A DNA stretch of 64,000 bases, taken from Amphiprion ocellaris (lineage: Eukaryota > Chordata > Actinopteri > Pomacentridae). The DNA lies in NCBI RefSeq assembly GCF_022539595.1, contig NC_072770.1, positions 18,527,304 through 18,591,303 on the forward strand. Direction: 5' to 3'. A model generated the notes under the pieces. The model did not search any database, was not told the origin of the DNA, and was given only the letters and a program-made list of their open reading frames with translations. Below are positions 44,271-57,825 of the stretch, in pieces (position 1 is the stretch's first letter; every line of letters starts with the position of its first letter). Both the position numbers and the translations under genes were made by a program.

Positions 44271-47200
44271 CTGTGGATGGCAGGTCAGGGATTACAGTTA
44301 GGTCGAAGTCACAAGTAAAGAGTGCTGAGGTACTCGGGATCTTCTATGCAAGCAGCGATTTTCACACAAAGCGTTAACTGGTATCTCATAATAGGAATTA
44401 ATCAATACACTCATACCACTTTGGGCTTGAAAGGAGGTTCCACTTCTTTCTTCTCCAGCGCCAGCCAGTTGATGACTTTGAAGAACGGGTGTACACGGAT
44501 GTCCCCCACAACACCCAGTCTGCGAGTTGGATCTCGTTCAAACAACTGAATAAATGACAAAGAAAACTAATTTAATTACAGAAACAACACAAAAAATGAC
44601 TCCCTGTAACACTATAAGACGATATAAGAGTGCAAAAGAAGGCTAATCATTCACCAGTTCAAGCAGGTTCTTGGACTCCTTGGTGATCCACCGAGGGTAG
44701 TGAGGGACGTCCGACCGGATTGATTCAAACAGTTCGTCCTCATCGTCGCCTTGGAAAGGTGATTGACCAATCAGCATCTCGTACACTAGCACACCAAAAG
44801 ACCACCAGTCCACTGAGAATGTATACTTCTGTCCCAGCAGGATCTGAGATAAGAGACAATTCAAGAAGATCAGAAGCATGTAAGAAGAACGAGGATACGT
44901 GGTTTCATAGTTGAGAAGATCCTGTTGTTGTTCACCAGTATTGCAGAGAGGAGACATCTGAACAGGTTTAGGGTAATCTGTACATGCTGCTTTGCCTACT
45001 AACGGCCACTAGGAGGCAAATGGACTCATGCATGTGGAAAAATTGAGGAATTCAAAGCTAAGTGAATAAGGAGCTTAACTTATAATATTTTAAATACAAT
45101 TGCAAAACTCATTAGTTTTAAAGAGTCTGATGGAGAAGGGGTTCATTAATACACAAAATGTGACACTGAGCAACAAACCTCTGGAGCGATATAGTCTGGT
45201 GTTCCACAGAAAGTCGTGGCTCTGGCCTCTCCAAACACGTTCTCTTTACACATGCCAAAGTCTGCGATCTTTATGTGTCCGTCCCTGTCCAGCATCACGT
45301 TGTCCAGCTTCAGATCTCTGTAGATGGACATGAAACAAGATACAACGAATGTAGTTACTTATTCTGCTTTTGTGTATTCTGTTTGAAATGATGCAGTGTA
45401 AAATAAAGAGACTCTTTTCCAGGCTGCTCTGCTGTAGTAGCAGGCTGAATACAGAGGTAACACACAGTAATACAGAATGGTTATTACCTGTAGATAATTC
45501 CTTTTGAGTGGAGGAACTGCAGTCCCACTACGATCTCAGCAGCATAGAATCTACAGGTTAAGAAAACAACTATTTAACACAGTTTTGCTCCAATTAAAAT
45601 CCAATGTTACAAATATTCCAGTTCAGAAAATGGTATCCTAGGGCCCTTACGTAGCTCTGTTGATGTCAAAGCGGCCTTTCTCTTGGATGTGAAACATCAA
45701 GTCGCCTCCATTCAGGTACTCCATTACAAAGAAGAGGTGCTCCTGTGCAAACAACACATTATTGTCAGTGCAATGTCAAACACAAGTGAAACATGAAGAG
45801 TCTGTGCGTATGAGAAAGAATGGATTCAGATAAGGTGGGCAGGGACGGTGGGTCTTTATCAACAACTGGAAACTGACACTCTCACTGCTGCAGCCAGGCT
45901 TGGTTCACTATCAGAGAACATGGTTTTGAATGTTTTACCAGCAAATATGTTCGTGCTTACTTTAGACTGGAATGTGGAGTAAAGATGAGTGAGGAAAGGG
46001 TTCTCCCAGGCGAGGGCCAGGACTCGTTTCTCTACCATGGTGCACTCCACATCATCATCCATCAGCACGACATCCTTCTTCAAGACCTTCACAGCAAAGT
46101 ACTGACCCTGACCCTTCAGCTCTGCCAGCAGCACCTTGGTGTCAGAACCACATAAGAGTTACTACTTCATTAGTGCGATCACATGAGCGTCATAGAGTAC
46201 AATCTTAGCATAACAAAATCAAAATAAGCAGTGTCTGGTCAGATACTGAATGTCTGCCAGGCCACCATGCTCTGTTTTCCTCATATAATGGATGTTTTTA
46301 TCAGATGTTGCTTGGCATTTATAGTAGCAGATGAACAGCTAAGCTCTTTCTCATCTCAAAACCATCATGTATAATGAGAGGGAAGTAATTTCAGAAGCAG
46401 TTGGGGGAGGTATTGATCTAGTAAGGAATCTAGTTAGTTGACCAAAATAGGATAAACTACAGCTGCTGTGTGAATTAAAATTTGAATTAGGGAAGTCATA
46501 TACTTTGATAACACAGTACATTAAGCCATGCCTTTCAGCGCTTGCCTGTATTAGAATTCATATTTCTTAATTTCAAACATCTTCACGATTCTTCATAATT
46601 AGTTTTAATATTCCAAAAAGCCTAGAATATGATATGAGAATATATGACTTGTCATACAATTTGTTTCTGCTTAGCTTATCACCATTTCTAAGTATAAATA
46701 TATTAAATATATATATATATATAAAATATTTAGTAGAGAATGTAGATAAAAACATTCACATGTAGAGAATGTCAAGATGAGTCATACCTTTCCAAAGCTG
46801 CCTTTTCCCAGCACCTTGTGGAAGACCAGGTGGTTGAGGGTGAGGCGTACCCGAGATGCTGTAGCTGGGGCTGGGGCAGGAGTCAAGCCCTTCCCATTGT
46901 CGTCTGCTGTAAGTACACATTTGCACAGTCTGAGTAAACAAATATGTGAACGTATATGCAAAGATGCATGCAAACACATACGATAAAGGATAAAAATTTA
47001 AGATAATGAAAAAAGCTAAACACAATCAATGACAATACCACAACTGTTTGAATCTTAAACTTTATTGAAATTAAACAATTTGGTACTACAGTCAGTGCTA
47101 CAATGAGCACATCTTACCACTAGGGTCCGCTGTTGGATTTCGGACATCCTGGTAGATTCCAATGTCTGCTCCACCGGAGTTATCAGACTTCTTCAGAGAT

Positions 47201-50200
47201 TTCTGGGGAAGAAAATATTTAGCAAAAATTTTTGCATCCATAATGGTTGATATCATTATTATTACTGTTTTTACACATAGTTCACACAAACATAGCATGT
47301 TATGGTGCAGACCTGGGAGACTTGAGACAGAGCTTCTGCCAGTAGTTTCTGGTTGATTCCACAGAGATTGGCCACTTTTGTTTGACAGTAACTATGTACA
47401 TTCATGCCACAGTCTGGTCAGCGGTGGGAAAATGGGTGAGTCCAATGGAGACGGGAAACACATCGATAGAGAAAAATGTCAGAGGCATGGCCAGAAGAAA
47501 AGCAGATATTAAACTGAAACTACAGTCAAAGTAAAAACAAAAGACATTAGATTCACCTTCACATTTAAGGCCCTGCCTGTAGAGACCCCACAGCAGACTG
47601 CCACAGTGGTCACAGAATGTGGGGCTCCTGTAGTTGTAGTACTTGAAGCGATGTGGCATATCAATCTTGAAACGCTCCTTCTGGAACTACAATAACAAAA
47701 TTCCATTAAACCCACAGAATGCTGGTATCTTATGATTAAAATGTACACACGTGGAATGAAATGTTTAGTCAGTTTTGTTGCTTTCCTAAGGCAGATCAAA
47801 GTAAAAATTTAATTTGACACTGAAAACTGATTCAATGGCATTGATATTAGCTCTGGCTCTATTTGATGAGATGAGTCTTCAGTTATGCTGAAGAATTAGA
47901 CCCCTGACTTAATACTAACATTTGTAAAAAAAAATTTTAAATGAAAAGAGAGTGCTTAAATTAATTATAAATGAGATACTTTATGAGTGTGCAGAATTCC
48001 TAAAATACAGCAGGAGAAAATACAAAGTCATTATTAATCCATAGCTGAAAAAAACTACAAAGTATAACAACTAACACTGTAAAACAAAATGCCCGTTATT
48101 GTCAGTGGCAGACTTGAGGCAAAGTTTTGCATATATGTTGCCGAACATTCACTTTACTCACCATAGTGTCACGACTGTTGGCCGCTGTTCCAGTGCACCT
48201 GCCAATGATTTTTTCAATGCATTTCTTGTGGATTGCTGCATTGCATTCTGGGTGAAATAAGTGACAAAATATTGTGTTAACTGTGATCTGAAAATGTATT
48301 CAAGGTAACAATGTGCAAAGAAATAAAATGTGTTAGAAATGTAATTAAAGAAAAACTCACGCCTGCACTTGTAACCTTGTTTATTGAGCCCCCTACATGG
48401 GAGGAATGAAACAGAAAAGTTAAATGCTCGCCATAGATGACACAAAGCAAAAAGAAATTTAAAACACTAAGAATACGGTATCTGTTAATAGTACCATAGT
48501 GGAATGTCCCCAGGATGAATAATTTCCTTAGGATTTTAGTTTTGACAGTGACTCACTTCAGCGAGTATGAAAATTATTTTATGTATCAAAGTTCTTCCTT
48601 TAAGCAGCAGCCACCAAACTATGTAATGTCTGCAATCTTTTCATGCATACTGGCACAGAAGTGACTCAGTGGTTTCACATTTGTTATCAGCATAACTGGA
48701 TGATATCTTTCACATCTTACATCACTAGATGGAAACTAGAAATGGTATACTGCTTTATTCATGTAATAAATGGTCATAGAGTCAAATTCACACACCTATT
48801 CTCAGACTAAACAAAACATCAGATTTCCTCATGCCTGTCTCTAAATACAGAGGTAACTCTATAGTTTAGAAAGATATTGGAGGAGCTTGGCTCACAGATT
48901 AGTGCTGGTGACATAGTTGGAACACAGCTTGACAGCCTGGTGGGATTTCCCTAGACAGTGACTCTTTCTCACAATAGCACTGCTGCAGCTGTTGCTACCT
49001 TTCCTAACCCTCATCCATCCCTAATTGTTCCAGTTAGGAAACTAGAATCATTACTAATTGATCTTTTGAGAAATACACTTGATGGGCTGGACATTGTTAT
49101 TACTGAACAACTGATGTGTCGTCTCATTTGGTGACTACAGGAAATACAGTAGGGGTAAAAATAGCCTGGAATTATCAAAGCTATGCCAGTGGCATCCTAA
49201 TAAAACCACACTGCCATAACAAAAAAGTAGGAAAACAAGCTGACAAGCAAATTAGCTGCCTTCGGATAAGTCACGACCTAACAGAGAGGAATTAGAAATA
49301 CACCCATAGTCTCTCCCTGATATTCAACACATACTCAAAACGTACTGAAAGTCACTGTATTTGAAGATTTTAGTGGCACAATATTGGCAGCTGTCATGTA
49401 GCAAAGGCTGGACTCTCACCAGACGAACTCTCTGCAGACAGAGCAGAAGGTGGGCTGGTGGAAGAAGGTGGCGGTGAACTCGTGGTTCTTGATAACATGA
49501 ACTTTCGGCTGCTTGAAAGCTCCTCTCCTCCTGTTGAGGGTCGTGGCTCCATCTTCAGGAAAAACCTTCACTGATGACTTGCATGAAGCTAAAGGGGAGA
49601 GAGACACATTTACAAATCAAATTACTGCATTCCTATTCAAATCTACAGAGCAGATCATGTTTGTCAAGAATCATTACTGTGTACTGTGAATCAAATCCAC
49701 TTTTAGATGGTTTTGAAAGACAAGTAAAAGGGAGGGAAGACGGTAGCCTTGTTAACTGTTCATTTAACCTTTTTCTTCTTCTTTCGTACAATATACCATA
49801 CGAGCCTTATTGATATTCATTGACTTTTGCCACAGTGAGCATTATCATAAATCAGTCATCACCTTTGACAGCCAGGCAGTATTCAGTCAAAATTCTTATG
49901 AGGCAGAGAAGTTGCTGCTAAATGGAGCCTATCCACTGAAAAATACCATCCTGGATAAGCTGCTCTAACTGACGCAAGTCAAAAGGGTGAGGGTCAAAAG
50001 TCACTAAGAGAAGACAGCAAAAGAGACGTGAGAGAGGTAAACAAAGAAGACAAAAACTCTGGAAGACACAGGGAGGGTCGGTTGGTGGATTTGAAGGAGG
50101 GGGGCAGATGGAGGGACAATTCAAAAAAGGAGTAGCCTTAATGAGACAATTGATAGATGGGGAAAAGTGGGAAGAGTGATGAGGTGTGGGAGATGAACTA

Positions 50201-52812
50201 ATTTTCAATCTGGCACCCTCATGACAGATGTTTATGTTTGGACAGTGCTTCAGTAACCTGAGCCAAGAAAGTGGGAGTGAGAGAGAAACAGACAGAAGAG
50301 GCAGACAGCGTTGAGGGCTGTTCACACATGCCTAAAAATACTCCGGGCTGCTTTTCAGGAAACCTGTGGAGTGTGTAGGAGGAAGCTGATGGAGTGTGGA
50401 GCGCTTCCATAATAGTGGCCCCCACCCCATGACCCTCTCAGACCCAGAACACTGAACCCCGTCTGTGCTACTCCCACACTGAAACTCCCATTACGCAAAA
50501 CCAGTTTGGAAATCTCACCCGGTGCTGTCTGTGTGGTTTCCCTGTCTGGGCTCCTACAGTAATCTGTAGGCATTCGCCAGCCAGTGCTGTTTTGCATCAC
50601 TTCCCTTCAAACAGCTGAAATGAAATTAAAATAGGCTCACCAGAATAGTATATAATGTTAAAATAGAGCTACCAATGGTGGGTAATTCCGGCTGCTATTC
50701 AATACATTTAAGTGGCCTATTTAAGTGATTCAGTGTTTCTCTTTTATTCAGACCACAGGGATCTAAAACTCCCTAGCAAAGATCAAAATAAGATTAAAAA
50801 AAATGCAATGTCCATGTTTGTTTAACCCAAGTCCTACTGAACTCATGAGTATTGTGTATTGAGATGCATTTATACCTCTTGTCACAGCAAGTACAGCTAG
50901 CCACAAGACTAAATTCTTATAAGACACTGAGGAGTGTTACATTACATTAGCTGCATTGCCATATCTGTAGTCAACATGTGATATGAAATCAACATGCTGT
51001 TTACCTTAAACAGCTTGGTGAGAGACAATTAAATACGAGACAGTCGGTCTGGAGCATGTAATCTCCACAGTCCTCATTCGCTCAGTATTCAGTAGACAGA
51101 GACAGTCAGTACTAAACATGTTAAACTGTGGTTGAGTGCAGCAAAAAGAAGGCTAATCAGCACCCTGGTGAGTAACCATTACTGCCTGTAGAGGGGCCAT
51201 GCTAACTCTGATGGAGAGTAATTTACTGAGGGTCGACATCTGAGAAGAAAAAGAGGGGCAAAGAGAGGGGGAGAAAGCATGTTCCCAGCAACTCTGGCCA
51301 GGAGTGTATCCCCTTTCCCAGCCCACACCCCTCCCTGGTGGTCTAGTGGTTAGGATTCGGCGCTCTCACCGCCGCGGCCCGGGTTCGATTCCCGGTCAGG
51401 GAACGGTATCTTTTAGATATTTTCTTAGTAATGGCACATGCAGCAATATTTGAACCTAAAGCTGACAACATTTGCGGGGACGCTGTCACATGTTCATATA
51501 TCTGCCATGAGAAACATCTATCAGTGCTTCGTGAGCAGAGTTAAAGCCTCCGCATTTGAATTTGGTTATTTCTTTGATGTTATTTTGATGTGTCACAGGA
51601 AGAAGAGCGTAGATATAACTGACAATAGTTGCATTCCATTTGAACCATGACACTGTGGCGGCATGCATGATGCATGAAAGCTGAAAATGAAGAAGTTAAA
51701 ATGGAATGCAGCCATATTTTTTGTTTCCGTTTTTCATTTTTAACACCTGTGCTTTTCCATCTGTGGCATGTTTATGTGTCTGACATAAAAAAAAAACATC
51801 ATTCAGTGTTGAGTCAGCATATAAGCCTGAGGATTTAAATCTAGGTATTAAAACTTTAACTTGGATTTTTTCTACGCAAAACTGCCGACGTGTCCCAGGA
51901 TGAAAAGCGCAGGTATAATTGAGAACAGTAGCAACGGCTGCATTCCATTTAGGTGAGACAGTTGTTCATAGATGTTCATGGCTGACAGGGCATTTAATGA
52001 TTTACTGCAGCTGAATCTTTATTGCTATTATAGGTACACACACACACAATCATATATTCCTATAGATTAGTTTTTGTGTGCTAAACTGTTAACTAAATGG
52101 GATTTTTCCCCTGAAAGAACAGTAAAACAACATTAATTTGGAACAATGTTTTCAGAAGCTTTAAGTTTTACCCGTATCACTGTCCTCCAGGAAAAACTGC
52201 ACAGCCATCTGAATCTTTCCTGAAGGATGCAGGTCCACCCAAAACTCAGCACGTCCACTGGTTTTAGACTTCTTACAACGTTCTGCCAGCACAGAGACGC
52301 CCACTGTAGCCTTGGCCAATGGCTCCTCGGTGCTCTGCATGAGGACCACTTCGACGACCCGCCCCTCATAGATGTGAGCATCAAAAGTGGACTTCCAAGT
52401 GGGATACATGGTGGGCTTCCTCTGAACCAAGGTCTTTCCTCTCTCTGTGAAAGAACACTGGTATTATAATCTGGTACATGAAGTATATTTTAGTTTTCCT
52501 GCCTCAGGAAAGTCACAGCACATGAACGACCACAGCACAAAGCCCCTGGAGTCGTTGGAGAGTCAGTTTGCTTATGGAATTTTGAGCCCAGCAGATGGTG
52601 ACTGTTAAGGCAATTAAACTTGTGACGTCTGCTCTCCCTACTTACTACGTCACTTCCCTATCTAAATAACATAATAATTGCACACATACACATCCATACA
52701 TACCTGTGTTGACAGACTCCTTTATCTTGACGGCACAGATGGGAGGGTCCGTCAGAGGAGGCAGAGCGCCCATGTCATAAGTGTTGAGAGCGATACGCAG
52801 GAAGGGTGCCAT
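44112..52812 (-). CDS. prkcd: PRKCD, protein kinase C delta, 16 coding exons
   Basis: A diacylglycerol-activated, calcium-independent (novel) Ser/Thr kinase. Exons in transcript order: 52812-52704, 52444-52172, 49588-49420, 48392-48361, 48247-48162, 47686-47557, 47413-47313, 47202-47118, 46906-46788, 46134-45961, 45742-45651, 45550-45488, 45317-45179, 44843-44655, 44545-44417, 44270-44112. The total is 2049 nt, in phase, 682 aa; human is 676. C2-like domain (1 to about 125), pseudosubstrate (RRRGAFKQ), C1A (163-213), C1B (235-285), hinge, kinase domain (glycine loop 362-367, Lys384, Asp479, DFG 497-499), activation-loop Thr513, turn-motif Ser651 and hydrophobic-motif Ser670. The start has a Kozak-like context (CACCATGG). 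Two teleost paralogues exist (a and b) and I cannot say which this is. Confidence 0.96.
44417..46134 (-). CDS. prkcd: PRKCD exons: kinase domain
   Basis: Exons 46134-45961, 45742-45651, 45550-45488, 45317-45179, 44843-44655 and 44545-44417 encode residues 369-630. Visible are FAVKVLKKD (ATP-site Lys384), HLFFVMEYLNGGDLMFHI, IIYRDLKLDN (catalytic Asp479), IADFG, TTFCGTPDYIAPE (activation-loop Thr513) and FSVDWWSFGVLVYEMLIG. All catalytic residues are intact. The exon at 45179 uses a gtttgt donor, weaker than its neighbours. Confidence 0.95.
46788..47202 (-). CDS. prkcd: PRKCD exons: V3 hinge and glycine loop
   Basis: Exons 47202-47118 and 46906-46788 encode residues 301-368. The hinge is poorly conserved. 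IGIYQDV aligns with the mammalian hinge, but the DMQDN caspase-3 site is not present; ADDNG lies near that place, at the exon junction. The second exon has a NAGNAG acceptor (ends at 46906 or 46903). It ends with VLGKGSFGK. Confidence 0.92.
47313..49588 (-). CDS. prkcd: PRKCD exons: pseudosubstrate and tandem C1 domains
   Basis: Exons 49588-49420, 48392-48361, 48247-48162, 47686-47557 and 47413-47313 encode residues 128-300. The pseudosubstrate LNRRRGAFKQPKV has Ala in place of the phosphoacceptor. C1A starts at His163 (HEFTATFFHQPTFCSVC) and C1B at His235 (HRFKYYNYRSPTFCDHC); each has the full HX12CX2C-type zinc pattern, so diacylglycerol binding is expected. One exon is only 32 nt. Confidence 0.95.
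48393..49419. other. PRKCD intron within the C1A-coding region
   Basis: About 1 kb, AT-rich; nothing recognised. Confidence 0.6.
51332..51403 (+). tRNA. tRNA-Glu (CTC), consensus copy
   Basis: 72 nt, all stems fully paired, anticodon CTC at 51365-51367. Boxes A and B match the vertebrate consensus, and TTTT lies about 8 bp downstream. It is the best tRNA-Glu in the window and sits alone, antisense within a PRKCD intron, about 42 kb from the next intact copy. Confidence 0.96.
51590..51965. repeat. Interspersed repeat, copy A
   Basis: Contains two partial direct units (near 51600-51655 and 51900-51963, both with agcg(t/c)ag(a/g)tataa and gcattccattt). Overall it is inverted relative to 57826-58130. 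Shared blocks are gtgtcccaggatgaa, ttaaaatggaatgcagccat and cacctgtgctttt. Confidence 0.65.
52172..52812 (-). CDS. prkcd: PRKCD exons: C2-like domain
   Basis: Exons 52812-52704 and 52444-52172 encode residues 1-127. MAPFLRIALNTYDMG, TLVQRKPTMYPTWKSTFDAH and VGVSVLAERCKK match the delta-type C2 domain, which binds phosphotyrosine rather than calcium. 5' UTR continues to 52834, where an acceptor (ctag) marks an upstream intron. Confidence 0.95.
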
Positions 52813-55800
52813 GGTGACCCCTCACCGAAGCCTCCTAGAAAAAAAAAGACAGAATGATGGTTAGAATATCTCTTTTTCTATATCTGTCACACAGGCACTT
52901 ACTCATCTTGTAATTGCATTGCTCAAGTTGTGCACTTAAAACAAGAAGGAAGAGGGCCGGTGGCTACCAGTGACCTCAGATGGAAACTACAGAGGAAGTA
53001 GAGATTTCCATCTCAATGCATAACTTTGGAAACTACCTGCCAGTAATGAGGAAAGAAGAAGCAGCCTGAAAATGCTAAATTGTGCACATAAGAGCAGAAT
53101 GAGTTAATGACACAAAAAAATAGAAAATCAAAATGATTGAACTTTGAAGAAAAACAGAAATTTCCAGTGTTAGAGAAAAAACAAATAGAGATTCAAAGCT
53201 AAGAATCTATTTACTATTTTAGATTTGAGTTGATCAATACAAATTGCCCTCTTCAATCCTGGTTGCCTATTCTTAGTTAACACTGTATATGTTGTTATGA
53301 CCAGTCTTTAATAAACTTTAAGAGCATAGCAGAGGCAACTGTCAACGTTAGCACTGGCCTTGCTGAGTGTGGGTGACAAATGTGGAGTATTTTTAATGCT
53401 TCGTTGGGGGAAGTCATGATAGTTCTGTTAATGCAGCTTTACTTTGCTTTAAAAAAGCATGTTCTTTTTTTTGTAACTAAAGTTGGGTGAATTCTTGGGG
53501 ATTGTCGCTGACTGAGTTGCTGCCTGAAATGCCTCACCATTTTATTATTCTGTGTTGTTTTCTCGGATATCACTGACTATTTAGATACGTCTTTCTCTGT
53601 ATTTTGGATACTATTTCCTCTTGACAAAAAAACACAAAAAAATATCAGCTTCTGTGTCCAGCAAGACAAGTTTCAGATTAGGAAGGTCTCTGTGGTAATA
53701 GCAAAGAAAAAATACCTACTTTAAGTCATTATTAAAGGTATCTATCCTCATTTTGCATATTTTCTGAGTTAAAATGCATTAAGATTTTGCATCCAAGTGA
53801 AACCTGGATGCAAATAGTCTACACCTAATTCTGAAAGTATAGAAATGAAACAGAAAACAGCTTGCAAAAGAATCCACCTCCTTGCTTCACTAAAGCTGTA
53901 TTGCTCCACTGCCTGTTTCGTTACTTTCCATGTGTTTTGTGCACTTCCTCTGAAAGCAGTTCTTGTGGGGTTTGAACAGTCTCTTCACAGTTATTCTGTA
54001 TCTGAGAAGCTGACCTCCTGTCAAGACTGGACACAATAACTATAAAGCAGTGTGGCAGAATTTCAGTACAAAACACTATGTTAATGAATATTTTCATCAA
54101 AGATGCAATTTTATGTTTTAAGGTAGGATAAGCTAATAATATACATACATGTGCGTTCACATACAACCCCAAAAATAACTGTAAAGTGTGTTTTTCAGCA
54201 CAGGTAAACTAAAAAGTCAAGCATTAAACACTTTTGCTTGTCCACAATATCGGCATTGTACCTGGGTTTTCAGCTGTAGGACACAGTGTTCAGTAATTCA
54301 CAGCTCTTTAATAGTAAACAGTCTTACAATGAAAACAGTGCCTGAATTTAGCAACATTTCCCTCCAAGGGGCCTTGTAATAACAGGCATTACAGTGGTTA
54401 AATTTCTATGAATTTAGAGGGTAGCCAGTCAAGCCACATACATAAAGAAACTGTTTAATACTTATTGAATGTTTGCATGTTATCAAGGCTGCTTCATACC
54501 AAAGAGTTACACAGCTGCTTTGTCACAGATCAACATGACCCCAGGCACATTAGCCTACATCCTAATTCCCACAGCAGCAGCAAAATCCCACAGAATTCCT
54601 CCAAGAATTCCTACATAGAACTTTTTGTGTGCTTTTAAGTTCCTTAACTAGAGCTCCTATTTCTTTAGTTTCATGCTCCATTAACATAATCTTGGTTTAA
54701 TAGTCATTTCACAGAGATGGCACGCCTGTGATTTGAAGCAAACTGCATCTCATTTTAACTGCACATTGACATTTAACTGATTTATGAAGTGGCCTTTCTG
54801 GGTACTTATTTCTAAATATAAAACGCAGACATGCCGTTTTCTTAAGGTTGAACATAAATATGTACATGAAACTCTAGGACAGGACTGTCATGGTGCTCAT
54901 TGTTTCTAGATAATTCATCATTCATAAGAGGACAAGTTTTGTTTGTTCATGCTGTTTTTTGCCGTGCTGAAAGTCATGCATTATGAAGTCCTGACTGAAC
55001 CAGTATGGTGCTGTGATATATATTTATATATATACATACTCGTTGGTCAGCCTACAGAAAAGGTACACTAGATGCTATTTTGAGCTCTGGTTGGATGTAG
55101 AGCCATCTAGTTTGGTTGCAGAGGTGACGCTCTAAATGCAGAATTTGACAGAGAAAGCTTTTTGAGACTACAGCTAAACAGGTGGAAAATTTCTTCTTTA
55201 ACATTCTGTACTGCTATCTACTGTTATCAGTACAAGATGTTACTGTACCTGCACTGAGCATGTCTCAGGTGTAAATATGTGCCTTTGTATAATTGTGTGG
55301 TGCTGTACATAACTCAAACTCACAGGATCTGTAATCTGTAGGAGGCAGTGCTGACCAACAGAAACACGCTTCTGATCTTTAATTTGCTGGTTTGAAATCC
55401 CAAACACTCACACACAGTGAATAAACAATAGCGACGTTTCAGTAGCCGTAACTCTGTTTAAACGAGAGACTTAACCCTCAGCTGCTTCAATAGTCAGAAG
55501 CTACTGAAAAGTCAGTATATACAATACTATGCAAAGGTCTGAGGCACTGCAAATGTTCAGATTGTTATCCAGCATGTGATACCATCAGAGAGATGTTGAT
55601 CTACTGACTAAACAAATGACTGCTTCTGACTGAGGTCAGGAGGGCTGAAAAATTACTAGAGCTCTCACAATACTTTCTATACATGCACATACACAGGCAG
55701 TCACTAATAGACATAAAAAAAAATCAATCAAAGTTACATAAGGTCATACATGCAAAAGTATGCACAAAGTATATACCCTTTAAAATCTATTTCTATTTTT

Positions 55801-57825
55801 TTTCTTCACTTTACACATGCATTCCCTTATGTACACAGACATTATGGAGAAAAGAGAGCCTTGTTTCCCCAGAGAGAGTGGAAAAAATGACACACAAGCA
55901 ATTGGGGAAGGGGTGGGTAAGGAAAAGCGCAAGAGCAAAGGAAAGAAAAAAGACAACAGACTGGAAGGCAGGCCATTGGACATGAGGGGAAACTAGATTT
56001 GCTTTCACTAGCAAATCCAGCTGGACAGAAATTGACTTCCAGCAGGATGGATATTGTTAATGTGTGTGTGTCTTTGTGTCCTCAAAGGGCAATTAGTCAC
56101 ATTTAAGTCTGCAGTTTTTGTTGCAGACTGAATGGACTGCAGCTGGACAGCCCACACATTGAATCCGTGTTAACTTTGTGTCACAATAGAGACGGGCATG
56201 CCTGACTGTCAACAACAAATAGACCATAATCTAAGTCATGCACAGGGATGCACCACAAACAAGTCAAAGGTTTGGTATGTGTTGAATCAGTGGAGATGTC
56301 TTCGTGGAAGCAGTGATCAAGCAGGTCTAGCAGGCTGGGGAGCTTTTCCGTGATAGCTTCCAATGGCAGGTATGAACAAAGACAGATAATTACGGAGAAG
56401 AACGAGTCTCAGACAATAAACAAGCGCCAGAGCAGTATGCTGGTCTTTTGAGCTTTTATATAGATCACCTTATAGTCTGTTACCTGCTTGTAGCAGAGGT
56501 GGAAATATATCATTTTAACAGGTGCCACACACAGCAGAAAGGAATTCATACATTAATTCTACAGTGTACATGTTACATAACACATAACATAGCCTTGCGA
56601 CTGATAAACAGTTAACTCTTACTGAATTACTAGACCACACTCTTGCTGCATAATTACAAGGAAGGTTTGGTTACATCAGAAGGAACATGTTTTGTAAGCA
56701 TTTACGTCCATACCGGGTGAACATCTAGCCTTCCTAAACTAATACAGTCCCTCAATTTCAGGACAAACCAATTGAGACAACCAGTTAGTTGTTTTATAGA
56801 TGAAGAGTGACTGAATGACTGAACAGTGAAGTCAGTGACCCGACCACCATTGAGAGAACATGCGTTTCTCTTGTATTACTTAACCTGAAACAAGTAAGAA
56901 GCAAACATGGGTGCAGCGCAAGCCTGTCAGAGAACCAACAGGTGGCATTCCAATTGTATGCTGATGACTGTATTTTGTAGACTTTAGGCAAAGGGGCCAA
57001 ACATGAAGACTTCAGTCCAAAATTACTGAAAGTCTCGCATGTCCCCAAAAAATCTCCATCAGTTTGTCAGCTCAAAATACTGCAAAGATGGTTCATTCCA
57101 TCATGCCTGTATACTTCCTGGTTTTAGCCTTGTTCTAAACAGACTGTTACAATGTCTATAGCTTTAAATACAGCGGACATGCTGCTGTCTCCTCCATTTA
57201 GGAAGAAGACTCTGCATCTGAGACAGCAAGGAGCATAACAGTTTAATGTGCGTGGCAGCTTGAGGAATAGCAGAAGTAAATTTGTCCATATCTTAATAGA
57301 ATTTACTTTACATTTCAAAGTTTATACAACTACAAAACACAATAAAAATAGATTTTTACCATTGAGACCTTTAAGTTTATGATAGCTTGTCCAATTACAT
57401 GCTGTTCTCATAAATTGGGAGTCCACAAAATTTGAGAAGTATAGATAGTGAATTGTTCATGTGATGTCAATACAAACACTGAAATTATAAGAGTACATTA
57501 GCAGCACATTAATTAATTGATGAAATGATAGATGAATCTTAAAGTGCGTGTGCTAAAGACCACCACAACAGGAACCTGTCACTATCAAATATTTCCTCAA
57601 TCCATTACATTTCTATACTTTACGGATTTAGAAATACTCAAGTCAAAGAGAAAAGTCAAGGCGGCTGAGCCTAAAGATGAGCTACAGACCACAAGAGACA
57701 TTTTGACTTGACATAGATGGAAAATGGACAGGCGTAACAATATTAGCAATAATGGAGGCAGCTACAGTAAATCTTTAAATGTCCCTGTAAGCTATTCAAG
57801 TGAGGTAGCAGGAACAGCAGGACCC

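Larger units (their letters stand above)
49589..52171. other. PRKCD intron carrying a tRNA-Glu and repeat sequence
   Basis: About 2.6 kb between the C2 and pseudosubstrate exons. It holds an intact antisense tRNA-Glu (51332) followed by an interspersed repeat (about 51590-51965). The part at 49900-50600 has open frames without recognisable content. Confidence 0.7.

Noticed and set aside
49918..50325. 135-codon minus-strand ORF in a PRKCD intron
   Set aside because: Low-complexity Ser/Pro/Leu frame, no domain; PRKCD phase is already complete without it.
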